From Rhizobium favelukesii (lineage in GTDB: Bacteria; Pseudomonadota; Alphaproteobacteria; Rhizobiales; Rhizobiaceae): DNA of 39,109 nt. Positions 27,871 to 35,714 of the stretch are shown one piece after another (position 1 is the first letter of the stretch; each line of letters opens with the position of its first letter). The notes under the pieces are model-generated. The model was not told where the DNA came from, did not search any database, and was given only the letters and a program-made list of their open reading frames with translations. The stretch spans positions 1-39,109 of the forward strand of contig NZ_CBYB010000005.1 in the NCBI RefSeq assembly GCF_000577275.2, written 5' to 3'. The position numbers were made by a program, and so were the translations under genes.

Positions 27871-28494
27871 ATGTACACCCCGCCAGCATTTGCCGTGGAA
27901 GACGCGGTCGAACTCTATGCAATGATGCGGCAATATCGCCTTGCCAATTTCGTAACGGCAACACCCGATGGCCCGATGGCCACATCCTTACCGATGTTCA
28001 TCGATGAGACCGAGGAAGAAAAGGGCGTCCTCTATGCGCACCTCGCTCGACTGAACCCACAATGGCAGGCCGATGTCATTGGACATGGACTTGCAGTCTT
28101 CATGGGACCCGACGCCTATGTGACCCCTTCTTGGTATGCCTCGAAGGTCGAGCACGGGAAGGTCGTCCCGACGTGGAACTACACCGCCGTCCATGCGAGT
28201 GGACCAGTTGAGTTCTTCGCGGATGCCGAACGATTGCTTGAGGTCGTGTCGCGCCTTACGGCCATTCACGAGGCCTCACGCCCGCTGCCCTGGGCGGTCA
28301 CGGATGCCCCCGAAGCCTACATCAAGGCTGAGCTCCGCAGCATTGTTGGCATTCGCATGCCGATCGTTTCGCTGCAGGGCAAGCGGAAGATGAGTCAAAA
28401 TCGGCACGAGGCTGATCGAAACGGGGTAATGCAGGGGCTCGGCGACAGCCTCAGCCATACCGACCAGATCGTTTCGGACATGATCTTGATCTGA
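27871..28494 (+). CDS. PaiB-like FMN-binding protein
   Basis: A 207-residue protein of the PaiB / FMN-binding negative transcriptional regulator family (pyridoxamine 5'-phosphate oxidase-like split barrel). It begins MYTPPAFAVED and carries HLARLNPQW, PSWYASKVEHGKVVPTWNY and the C-terminal GKRKMSQNR, all family signatures. In Bacillus PaiB influences protease and sporulation genes; in proteobacteria the function is not settled. I chose ATG 27871 because AAGGAG lies 6 bases before it. It stands alone, with an acetyltransferase 427 bases downstream, which recalls the PaiA (GNAT)/PaiB pairing, although the GNAT here is not clearly PaiA. Confidence 0.9.
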   Translation: MYTPPAFAVEDAVELYAMMRQYRLANFVTATPDGPMATSLPMFIDETEEEKGVLYAHLARLNPQWQADVIGHGLAVFMGPDAYVTPSWYASKVEHGKVVPTWNYTAVHASGPVEFFADAERLLEVVSRLTAIHEASRPLPWAVTDAPEAYIKAELRSIVGIRMPIVSLQGKRKMSQNRHEADRNGVMQGLGDSLSHTDQIVSDMILI

Positions 28495-28920
28495 GGTGAG
28501 CAGCTGGGTTTGGGTCGAAGTCTGGAAGTTAGCAATAGGCGTGAAGCCACCTGCGATCGACGAACGAAACAAGGAAATCGCGCGTGGACTTAGTGGCGAT
28601 GAGCATTCATGTCAGCGCCGGCGCTGATAAAGTGGGGGTTTCAAGACGGATCAATCCATTCCCAATCTCATCATCGATCTCTACAATGCTGTCAGTTTCA
28701 AATATGCCACTACCGCTGGCGGCGAGAACTATAACGCCTATCTCGGACGTCCGCTCTTTGACTGTGGCAAACGGAAGCGAGACATTCGAAACGATCATGA
28801 ACGGCGAAGCAATGATCGAAAAGCCCGACCCTAGAGAGTCTGGTGAGAAGGGTCGGCGATGGAACCGCCGGCAGGTTACCCCCTGATACGTCGCCGCCGT
28901 CAAGAAAACATGGAGATACT
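28495..28920. other. Intergenic, no supported gene
   Basis: About 425 bases between the PaiB-like gene and the acetyltransferase. Short frames on both strands lack ribosome sites or motifs. Confidence 0.5.
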
Positions 28921-29424
28921 ATGACTGCTAGACCACTTCAAACCGGAGCTCCAGTAGCGATCGATTACCTGGAAACATACCCGAATTTAATACCCGTTTG
29001 CGCGAGCTGGACTTTCGGACAATGGGGTTGTCAATCGAATGACTCGTACGAGCGGACAATACGCGATTTTGAAGCAGCCACTAAAAGTTCCATGCCGCTA
29101 ACATTGATCGCCACCCAAGACAATATACCTGTAGGAATGATCACCCTGGGCGAGCGTGATTTCGAGGGAAGACCTGATCTTTCCCCATGGCTGAAGTCGC
29201 TCTACGTCCATCCATTTCACCGCAATAAGCGAATAGCCTCTTTATTGATCGAGAGGCTGGTACACGAAGCATCGCGCCTCGGCTGCGATACCCTTTACCT
29301 CACAACAGAGGACGCAAAATACCTTTACGAAAAGAGCGGCTGGCAGGAGATTGATCGCATTAGAACACCGTATGGCGAAGCAGCTTTGATGAAAAAAGTT
29401 CTGCCACCATTTGCTGTCGATTAG
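28921..29424 (+). CDS. GNAT-family N-acetyltransferase
   Basis: A 167-residue GNAT protein. Motif A is visible as LKSLYVHPFHRNKRIASLLI (about 95-114), where the RNKRIA segment binds the acetyl-CoA pyrophosphate, and motif B includes LYLTTEDAKYLYEKSGW. The substrate is not evident; the YEKSGW ending is general for small-molecule acetyltransferases. ATG 28921 follows a GGAG site, 6 bases away; upstream in-frame codons are not conserved. The gene stands alone between non-coding stretches. Confidence 0.88.
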   Translation: MTARPLQTGAPVAIDYLETYPNLIPVCASWTFGQWGCQSNDSYERTIRDFEAATKSSMPLTLIATQDNIPVGMITLGERDFEGRPDLSPWLKSLYVHPFHRNKRIASLLIERLVHEASRLGCDTLYLTTEDAKYLYEKSGWQEIDRIRTPYGEAALMKKVLPPFAVD

Positions 29425-29867
29425 CACTGCAGCCAAGAACCGTTACGTGATTGTGAGGCAGCAGAAGCGCCAGCTTCGCCAACCATTGACGCTACTGCAG
29501 TTGACGTTTTTAGGCTATAGTTGCAGCAACTGATCTTGGCGACGAGGTCCGCAGCGCTGGCGATCACAACCACTGAGCTCCTCAGTTCCTGCTGCTCAAT
29601 CAATCGAGAAATTTATCGAGCTGATACGCCGGAACTGAAGCCAGCCGTATGGGGGGCAAGGCGCCATGCGAAGGAGGTGTTGCGCGATCTTGCGGATGAG
29701 GCGATAAGACTAAGACGGTGGCGTTTGAGGATCTGCCTCAGTTAATTATTCGTCACGACGTTAGCACCTTTCAGCCAAAGCAGAGCTCTTCGTGATTGGC
29801 GAAAGCTTTCGAAACCTCCGGCGTCTTGACAGGCTTTCAGCGATTTCAATAGAGGAGACGATGAAAA
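29425..29867. other. Intergenic, no supported gene
   Basis: About 440 bases with only short frames. A GAGGAGACG site near the end probably belongs to the GntR gene. Confidence 0.5.
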
Positions 29868-30578
29868 ATGTGGCTCTGTGAGAAAGCGCCTCAGTGCCGT
29901 GGAATCAGCAAATCAGCCAGTGAATCGATGCCCGCCAAGGCTGATACTGCCTACGATGCTGTTCTTCAATTGCTTTACAGCTACTCACTTGTGCCGGGAC
30001 AGCATCTCAGCGACCAAGAGCTTGCCTGCAAACTCAACATTGGCCGGACCCCGGTACGCGAAGCGCTTATCCGGCTCGCAGCCGAAGGGAAAATCCTATC
30101 TGCTCCCCAAAGGGGTTACTTCACGCGGCCTCTGGTCGAGGCCGCTTTGTTGGACTCTTATGCCGTGACGCGCGAAATTCTGGCATTCGCACTAACATGT
30201 AGACGACCACAATGTTCGTTCACTGGCAACTCTTGTGATGACTTATCTCTCGACGAACTCGCAATCCGAGCGGAAATGATCTTCACCATTATCGCCGAGG
30301 GATCTTCAAATTGCGAGATTTGCAAGATCATCGCGAAGTTCACCTTTTGCTCTCACCCTATCCGGATGAAAATAATCGCGTCAGAACTCCACACGGGTTT
30401 CCGAGAGAGCCTGTCAAGGCTAACGGACGCGATGTCTCAATTTGGCAAGGCAGCTCCTCTAGTTGAATCTGCACTCATGAACCACCTCGATGTAGAGCAG
30501 CGAGCGATCGCGGGCGTCGTGCAAGAGGTCAACAAAGGACGGCTCATAGAATTTCCTCGCGCAGCGAGAACCTTTTGA
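29868..30578 (+). CDS. GntR-family regulator (FadR/FCD-like)
   Basis: A 236-residue regulator. The N-terminal winged HTH (about 25-90) shows LVPGQHLSDQELACKLNIGR and TPVREALIRLAAEGKI, standard for GntR. The C-terminal part is helical and FCD-like, but it is short and the usual EHRAI metal-ligand motif reads EQRAI (near residues 213-217), so metal binding may be lost. Cysteines are frequent in the middle (CRRPQC, NCEICK), which is unusual. The start at 29868 follows a GGAGACG site; ATG 29928 (MPAKADTAYD) is an alternative that keeps the whole HTH. The target is unknown; the PEP-mutase-like cluster begins 0.9 kb downstream. Confidence 0.85.
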   Translation: MWLCEKAPQCRGISKSASESMPAKADTAYDAVLQLLYSYSLVPGQHLSDQELACKLNIGRTPVREALIRLAAEGKILSAPQRGYFTRPLVEAALLDSYAVTREILAFALTCRRPQCSFTGNSCDDLSLDELAIRAEMIFTIIAEGSSNCEICKIIAKFTFCSHPIRMKIIASELHTGFRESLSRLTDAMSQFGKAAPLVESALMNHLDVEQRAIAGVVQEVNKGRLIEFPRAARTF

Positions 30579-30877
30579 GCATCTGTCTCGACTTTCGTTC
30601 CCATGCAGGGCTTAGGTATAACCGCCCGTGAAATCTTTTGTGCATTTATAAAAGCCTCGCAAGGACACGATCGCTCACCATGTCGAGACACGGAGGTGGT
30701 TAAATCCTTATTGCTCCGCGGCCTTAAAATCGAAGATGGCTCTTTCTCGAGGTGACCTGCGGCGGGATTGTCATACGGCTGCGATTTTCGGCGAAACGCG
30801 AAGCCGGCTCCTGCGTCTGGCGACTGGATCCAACATGGCAATTGTGTGGCTCGGCGCCGGCTTGCCATTCCCTTTGA
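30579..30877. other. Intergenic, no supported gene
   Basis: About 300 bases between the GntR gene and the convergent DUF982 gene. I see no motif, terminator or RNA in it. Confidence 0.45.
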
Positions 30878-31174
30878 TTAGACGTTCCCGATATTCCGAT
30901 CGGCCACAAGCTGATCTGCATTCGGCACATCATCGAACTCCGCCAACATGCCTGCCTTCTTCAGAAACCGCCGCAGATTCTCGCGCACGGCAGCAATCGG
31001 AAATCGACCGTTAACCGCTTCTCTGCACGCCTTCAACAGCGTGTCGTATGGGAGGTCTCTCTTTGCCTCTGGCCAAGCTTCGAGAAAATCAAAGGCCTCG
31101 TCGAGGCTGGCAATCTCGTCAATAAAATATTTGCGCTGAACGTAGACTGCGCGCTCAAACAAGATACGGGCCAT
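30878..31174 (-). CDS. DUF982-family small protein
   Basis: A 98-residue protein of the DUF982 type, common and multicopy in rhizobia. The core reads EIASLDEAFDFLEAWPEAKR, then YDTLLKACREAVNGRFP and a helical FLKKAGML; the ASL-EA-x2-FL-x-WP pattern is the family mark. Function is unknown. The ATG at 31174 has AAGGAG 6 bases upstream; a GTG at 31180 is possible. It is divergent from the PEP-mutase-like gene. Confidence 0.85.
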   Translation of the reverse strand: MARILFERAVYVQRKYFIDEIASLDEAFDFLEAWPEAKRDLPYDTLLKACREAVNGRFPIAAVRENLRRFLKKAGMLAEFDDVPNADQLVADRNIGNV

Positions 31175-31362
31175 CTCCACCTCCTTATCACAGACTATTT
31201 GGCAAACTTAGCGCGCGAGTTTGACGCGCCTAAGACGGTAAATTGACTGACCTCCCAAAAGGCCGCGTTTCCGTAGGCAACTGGAAGCGAAACCGCGAGT
31301 CGATTGACGACTCAGAGCGTGACGCACCCATGCCTGGACCGTATCACTTGCCAAGTGAGCTT

Positions 31363-31385
31363 TGGGATATATTCTGGGATATATT
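31363..31385. repeat. Tandem TGGGATATATT repeat before the PEP-mutase-like gene
   Basis: TGGGATATATT occurs at 31363-31373 and 31375-31385, a 12-base period, about 80 bases before the ATG. A TATATT -10 candidate follows. The 10-mer GATATATTTA at 31378-31387 recurs at 38698-38707. A regulator-binding site is an inference. Confidence 0.55.
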
Positions 31386-31462
31386 TATGTTATATTTCCG
31401 TATGTTAGTTGATTTCCTTTAGACGGAGGCCCATCTTTAGTTCAAAAGAAGGAGGCATGACG

Positions 31463-32320
31463 ATGAATCAGCCGTCTACATCTGCGGCGAACGCCGAATT
31501 GTTGTCGGCAAACAGCTCATCGATGATCTTTCGCAACCTCATTCTTTCAAGCGGCCTCACATTTTTGACGGAAGCCCATGACTGCCTTTCGGCGGTTATC
31601 GCCGAAAGCGCCGAGTTCAAGGGCCTCTGGGCGCCAGCGCTTTCGATCTATTCAGCTCTCGGCTATCGGACTACCAGTGACGTGCACTGGACACAGGTCG
31701 TCAACATGGTCGATCGCATGCTCGACGGAATCAAAATACCGGTCCTAGTTGATTGCGACAGTGGCCTCAGCAAACGAGAAGACGTCTGTTTTGTGGCACG
31801 CAAGCTTGAGGAATGCGGTGCCGCCGGAGTCTGTCTTGAGGGCAACAGCTTTCCCAAGATGAACTCCTTTGAAAGCGATAGATATTCCTTGGCCACGATC
31901 GAGAATTTTTGCGGTGATCTGAAGGCTGTCAAGGATGCGACCGGACCTGCCTTCGTCCTCGTCGCCCGGGTCGAAACCCAAATCGGTCGTCATGGACCGG
32001 ACGCAACGATGGCTTGCGCCGCCGCCTGTGCGGAGGCTGGCGCTGACGCCATCCTAATCCATTCCCGCAAAGTTGTTGCCGATGATATTCTGTGCTTTGC
32101 CAGACGTTGGGACAACAGATTGCCCGTCATCATTGTCCCCACGCGATATTTCAGGACACCCGTTTCAGTTTACCTCGACGCCGGTATATCGACAGTGATT
32201 TGGCCTGATCACTCCATGCGGGCAATGGCTGGCGGGATGCGCGAAACCTTCATTCAATGGGAAGGAGAGGGACAAAGATTGACGAAAGAGCGCTACCTGC
32301 GACCCCTTCTGGCATCGTAA
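31463..32320 (+). CDS. PEP mutase / isocitrate lyase superfamily protein with altered active site
   Basis: A 285-residue TIM-barrel protein clearly related along its length to PEP mutase: TEAHDCLSA, FKGLW, WTQVV, VLVDCDSG, CGAAGVCLE, FPKMNS, LVARVE, AGADAILIHSRK, VIIVPTRYF, VIWPDH. Aligned by hand with mussel PEP mutase, the metal-site residues Asp85 and Asp87 (here 97, 99), Glu114 (126), Lys120 (132), Asn122 (134), Arg159 (169) and His190 (200) are kept. Catalytic Asp58 is Thr70, Ser46-Gly47 are Pro58-Ala59, and Asp115-Lys116 of the EDK-x5-NS hallmark are Gly127-Asn128. Normal phosphonopyruvate chemistry is therefore doubtful. ATG 31463 has AAGGAGG 7 bases upstream. It is first in the cluster, 241 bases before the kinase gene. 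Confidence 0.9.
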   Translation: MNQPSTSAANAELLSANSSSMIFRNLILSSGLTFLTEAHDCLSAVIAESAEFKGLWAPALSIYSALGYRTTSDVHWTQVVNMVDRMLDGIKIPVLVDCDSGLSKREDVCFVARKLEECGAAGVCLEGNSFPKMNSFESDRYSLATIENFCGDLKAVKDATGPAFVLVARVETQIGRHGPDATMACAAACAEAGADAILIHSRKVVADDILCFARRWDNRLPVIIVPTRYFRTPVSVYLDAGISTVIWPDHSMRAMAGGMRETFIQWEGEGQRLTKERYLRPLLAS

Positions 32321-32561
32321 GAATCGTTCGATTGGGATTGGAGGTCAAACAGGCTTGCGCCATGAAAAAAGGCTCATCTGGTTCTAGGTGTTTGCCTGAC
32401 GTCCACGGAAGTGGTCAGAATGGTGATTTCCAAACGTTATGAGAATCGAAGGTGATTTTACTGTGCGCCGCAGATCGCCCAAAAACCGGGCTGCGGCGTT
32501 CAGCGAAAGTTCGAGAGATCCCAGGTCGTGCTTATTGCCTCGTATAGGGAGGGGCCAACAA

Positions 32562-33317
32562 ATGGACGGCGCAATTAATGGGTTTCCTCCATACGGCTTT
32601 TCGGCTGTTGTAAAGTTCGGCGGGAGCATTATGCGCGATCTTGCAGTATGCAAGCACGCGGTAGCCGAACTTGAGCGTCTTGCCGATCATGGTCATAGAA
32701 TTCTGGTTGTTCCCGGGGGCGGCATTCCGGACAAAGCAATAGAGGCGGTCGATGTGGCAGCTTCATTGACTCCCTCAACCGCGCACCATGCGTGCGCTCT
32801 GGCGCAGGACCAAACCGGATATATGCTTGCTGACCCGGCCTTCTCTTCCAAGCTAGTCCCGTCGGCGAGCCTCGGCGAGTGCCGAGCTCTCGCGAAAGCG
32901 GCGAAAGTCCCAGTCCTACTACCTTCCCGCTTGCTATTTGCGGCTGACCCAGTGGAATGGACCTGGCACATCACATCCGACGCTGTAGCCGCGTGGATAG
33001 CTTGGCTTACCAGCACTCCGAGGCTGGTCATCTGGACGAACGTAGATGGAGTGTATCGCGGTGGCGCTGTCGATGATCCTGCAGCACTCGTAGAACAAAT
33101 CACCGCCCGGGAGCTTGTCCGTTTCGGCCACACGTCGATTGATGCATGTGCCGTCGATTTCATGGCGCAGAAACATCTCCCCGGCGCCGTGATTAACGCT
33201 CGGTATCCAGCACGTCTCGCCGACTGGCTCGCAGGGACCCCCGTCAGAGCCACCGACATTACGGTGAACGGAAGCGAAGAAGCAGATATCAACCCTCAAA
33301 CTTTGGGGGATACATAA
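32562..33317 (+). CDS. Amino acid kinase-fold protein, MfnE/COG2054-like
   Basis: A 251-residue kinase of the aspartokinase/UMP kinase fold. It shows VVKFGGSIM (Lys18, Gly20, Gly21), VVPGGG (49-54), a middle region TPSTAHHACALAQDQTGYML, and WHITSDAVAAWIAW (134-148) followed by a VDGVY strand. This layout matches archaeal MfnE, which phosphorylates a furan-methanol phosphate to a diphosphate in methanofuran biosynthesis, more than any amino-acid kinase. Relatives IPK and FomA also phosphorylate a phosphate or phosphonate. A similar reaction is inferred here. ATG 32562 follows an AGGGAGGGG site. The stop overlaps the next start by one base (TAATG). Confidence 0.8.
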   Translation: MDGAINGFPPYGFSAVVKFGGSIMRDLAVCKHAVAELERLADHGHRILVVPGGGIPDKAIEAVDVAASLTPSTAHHACALAQDQTGYMLADPAFSSKLVPSASLGECRALAKAAKVPVLLPSRLLFAADPVEWTWHITSDAVAAWIAWLTSTPRLVIWTNVDGVYRGGAVDDPAALVEQITARELVRFGHTSIDACAVDFMAQKHLPGAVINARYPARLADWLAGTPVRATDITVNGSEEADINPQTLGDT

Positions 33318-34135
33318 TGGCCTCTCGTGCGTTGATCGTCTATGGCCCAGAAGTCGCACGGTCGGGTCTTACCTGCCTCCTCGACGACTTTATTCGCCAA
33401 CGAACCGGTCTTGAACTCTCAGAACGGTTCTTCTCACTTCATAGTCGTGGATCGATTGGTGCGTTCTACTCGCTGACAAATTCGACCGGGGGTAGGCACT
33501 GGCCAGTCGTGCTGGACTTGTTCGACACGCGTCCTGTCTGCGCCTCGATTTGGAGCGGACCTAATGCGCTGTTCCTCGCGCAAGAACTAAAGGGGGAGTG
33601 TCAACCAGCCCAGGCTAGGCGTGGCACCGTACGCAGTCTCTTTTTCTGCGACAATCCGGTAACGAACCTCATCCATGTAAGCGACAGTCACGAAGTAATG
33701 AAGGCGGAGCTGGCAATCCTTCGAACACGATTCATCGGCTATGAGGTGGCCGCTTGGAATTTTCTCAACACTGGCTGCATCACCCATTCATCTTTCGAGA
33801 CGTTGCTAAGTGTTCTCGGCGATCGGGGCGCTGCGCAGAGGTTCGGCAATTCGGGCGATAGTAGCGCCCTTGCACACGCGCGCTTCTGTTACACGAAAGC
33901 GATCCTGCTTGCATTGGAGCGGGGCCTCACAACAACGGTCCAAAATTACTTTCGCGGCGATCGCGCCGGGTTAGAAAGTCTCGTCCGGCACGCACCCCTC
34001 CTCTCCTCTTGGGACCGCCTCATCCTCGAGGCCGGCTTGTTTTCAATGCCGTTGTGGAATCGCCTGCTCCAGAAAACACGAACCGTGGAAAAAGCCAGCG
34101 ACGATTACCGTGTCCACCCCGGCGAGAAGACATGA
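33317..34135 (+). CDS. Nucleoside-diphosphate-kinase-like protein with unknown C-terminal domain
   Basis: A 272-residue protein. Residues about 1-135 follow the NDP kinase pattern: PVCASIWSGPNALFLAQEL aligns with the VVAMVWEG...VRKLMG region, RRGTVRSLF with GTIRGDF (Arg106), and NLIHVSDSHEVMKAEL with NIIHGSDS (Asn117, catalytic His120). The nucleotide-contacting Lys of the IKPD motif is missing (VYGPE), and Gly after the His is Val. Residues 136-272 match nothing I know. True NDP kinases are about 140 residues, so this is a divergent fusion. It may transfer a phosphate to the product of the preceding kinase. Start and stop overlap both neighbours. Confidence 0.7.
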   Translation: MASRALIVYGPEVARSGLTCLLDDFIRQRTGLELSERFFSLHSRGSIGAFYSLTNSTGGRHWPVVLDLFDTRPVCASIWSGPNALFLAQELKGECQPAQARRGTVRSLFFCDNPVTNLIHVSDSHEVMKAELAILRTRFIGYEVAAWNFLNTGCITHSSFETLLSVLGDRGAAQRFGNSGDSSALAHARFCYTKAILLALERGLTTTVQNYFRGDRAGLESLVRHAPLLSSWDRLILEAGLFSMPLWNRLLQKTRTVEKASDDYRVHPGEKT

Positions 34136-34812
34136 GTGAACTAGATAGGATCAGCGCAACCCTCAGGGAAAGCCAACGGCGGACATTCCCGCGGCAAATG
34201 CGGGAGTTTGGATTGGATCTTATCCTGCGAGAGGGCGTTTTTCCTCCCGAAGATTTCCAGAGCTGGCATTGGATTTGCGAGAACTTTCCCCCTTTCGCCG
34301 GAAAGACCATCTTGGAGATTGGCTGCGGCTTCGGCCTTCCCGGTCTTTGGTTGGCAAAGACTGGTGCACTGTCGGTGTTGGCCTGCGATATCAATCCGAG
34401 GGCTGTTGCGAACACGCTGGAGAATGCCGCGAGAAACGACATTAAGAATGTCCAGGTCATCGCAAGCGATATTTTCAGTAATATTCCACCTTGTAGGAAG
34501 TTCGATATTGTTTTTTGGAATTACCCATCGAACTTCGCTCCTGAAAAATACGAATTCATCGATGACCTTGAGCATGGAGCATTTGATCCAGGCTACAACC
34601 TGCTCAAGAGATTTCTATCGGAAAGCCCGGGATTCCTTACGGAAATAGGTCATATTCTTCTAGGGTTCGGCACTAACGCCCGGGACGACCTCCTGGAACA
34701 AATCACAGCTGCCAACAATCTCACTTCGGCGATGCTCGGGTCGGGAGATTATCCCAACGTCAACGTCACTTACAGGCTGTTCTCACTTTTCCGTAAAGCC
34801 TCAACCGTATGA
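34132..34812 (+). CDS. Class I SAM-dependent methyltransferase, PrmC/RsmC-like
   Basis: A 226-residue Rossmann methyltransferase. Motif I is LEIGCGFGLPGLW (61-73), the acidic residue after strand 2 is Asp86 in ACDINPRAV, and ASDIF (111-115) is motif III. At motif IV, where N-methyltransferases of the PrmC/RsmC group have NPPY, this protein has NYPS (130-133), so the substrate amide or amine is only a guess. It lacks the N-terminal helical domain of PrmC. The ATG overlaps the stop of the previous gene (ATGA), and the stop overlaps the next start (ATGA). Confidence 0.88.
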   Translation: MSELDRISATLRESQRRTFPRQMREFGLDLILREGVFPPEDFQSWHWICENFPPFAGKTILEIGCGFGLPGLWLAKTGALSVLACDINPRAVANTLENAARNDIKNVQVIASDIFSNIPPCRKFDIVFWNYPSNFAPEKYEFIDDLEHGAFDPGYNLLKRFLSESPGFLTEIGHILLGFGTNARDDLLEQITAANNLTSAMLGSGDYPNVNVTYRLFSLFRKASTV

Positions 34813-35366
34813 TTTCTGACCTGCTGCGGATTGCACTGGCCGCCATTTCGCATAATCGATCGCAAGACAGCTGGCTTGCTGGGAGCATCGTTCTTTCGCA
34901 GTTCATCCAGCGTGTGCCGAATGATATTGATATACATCACGTCAATTTTTCTGCGTTTGCAGACGCTGTGGACAAGGATCGCAGGTCTCTGGCGGAAGCG
35001 GGCTTCCTGATAGCGTCGCAACAGTCTTCCGGCGCGGAACTGGAAATTGTGTTCTTTGGGTTGGAAGGGCTCTTGGCGGTGAATTGGGTTGTTGTACATG
35101 AACGGCCAAAAGCAATAATAGAAGATCCGCATCTTGGGAGTCGGGCAACGTTTTCGGACGTCATCGCTCAAAAGATCGAAATGTACCGGGAGAGCCTTCA
35201 TTCGAAGCACAGGGATGATCTACTTGCTCTTTTGGAACACTCTGCCTCAATGGCAGCTGAGATCAGTCCAGAAAAGCTGGTTGCTGACCTTTCGGCGCTC
35301 GGGCTGCGTGATGTTCATCAACACACTCAATCTTTTCCAAAGACGCATCGACCAAGAAATATGTGA
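34809..35366 (+). CDS. Nucleotidyltransferase-fold protein, AbiEii-like
   Basis: A 185-residue protein with WLAGSIVLSQFIQRVPNDIDI (22-42): the GS pair (25-26) and D-x-D (39, 41) are the nucleotidyltransferase-fold active site. The later segment FSDVIAQKIEMYRESLHSKH and RDDLLALLE resembles the helical part of AbiEii-type proteins. These are toxins of abortive-infection systems, but the usual AbiEi antitoxin is absent. Here the gene is translationally coupled to the methyltransferase (ATGA), which suggests a metabolic role such as adenylyl or nucleotidyl transfer. This alternative is inference. It is the last clear gene of the cluster. Confidence 0.7.
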   Translation: MISDLLRIALAAISHNRSQDSWLAGSIVLSQFIQRVPNDIDIHHVNFSAFADAVDKDRRSLAEAGFLIASQQSSGAELEIVFFGLEGLLAVNWVVVHERPKAIIEDPHLGSRATFSDVIAQKIEMYRESLHSKHRDDLLALLEHSASMAAEISPEKLVADLSALGLRDVHQHTQSFPKTHRPRNM

Positions 35367-35714
35367 GCTCTGGCCGGAGATTGGGGCCGCGAACGGTCAA
35401 CTGAGTTCGTTGATGCGCTTGAGATGCATTTGTCGCACGAAACCCGCGGACCTGGCTTTAGTCTTCCGAATGAGCGTCTTTGACACGGCGATGACACCTG
35501 AATGCCTCTCTTGCAAAAGAGGAGAATGCTGCAAGATACCGCCCTTATTTCGGCTCCGTACAGGCCTTTTGCTTCTCCTTCTTTCTTTTGGAACGCTTCC
35601 CCTATGCGACCCTACGGCTGCGACGGGTTCCCGGATGTTTCCGCCACCGTCCTCCCCACACCCGCTGCGCGACCGATCCGCCCTCTTTGTGCCTGTGCCA
35701 TCTGCCTCACTGTA
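35367..35714. other. Cluster end, uncertain ORF
   Basis: A plus-strand frame starting at 35311 (MFINTLNLFQRRIDQEI) overlaps the nucleotidyltransferase end by 56 bases and runs to 35721 for 136 residues. Its first 60 residues look coding-like and a Cys-rich stretch CLSCKRGECC follows, but the rest is low-complexity and proline-rich. I see no ribosome site and no family. It may be a decayed sixth gene. Confidence 0.35.

Noticed and set aside
31463..32320. Classic phosphonate (2-aminoethylphosphonate) pathway
   Set aside because: There is no phosphonopyruvate decarboxylase or AEP transaminase nearby, and the mutase active site is altered.
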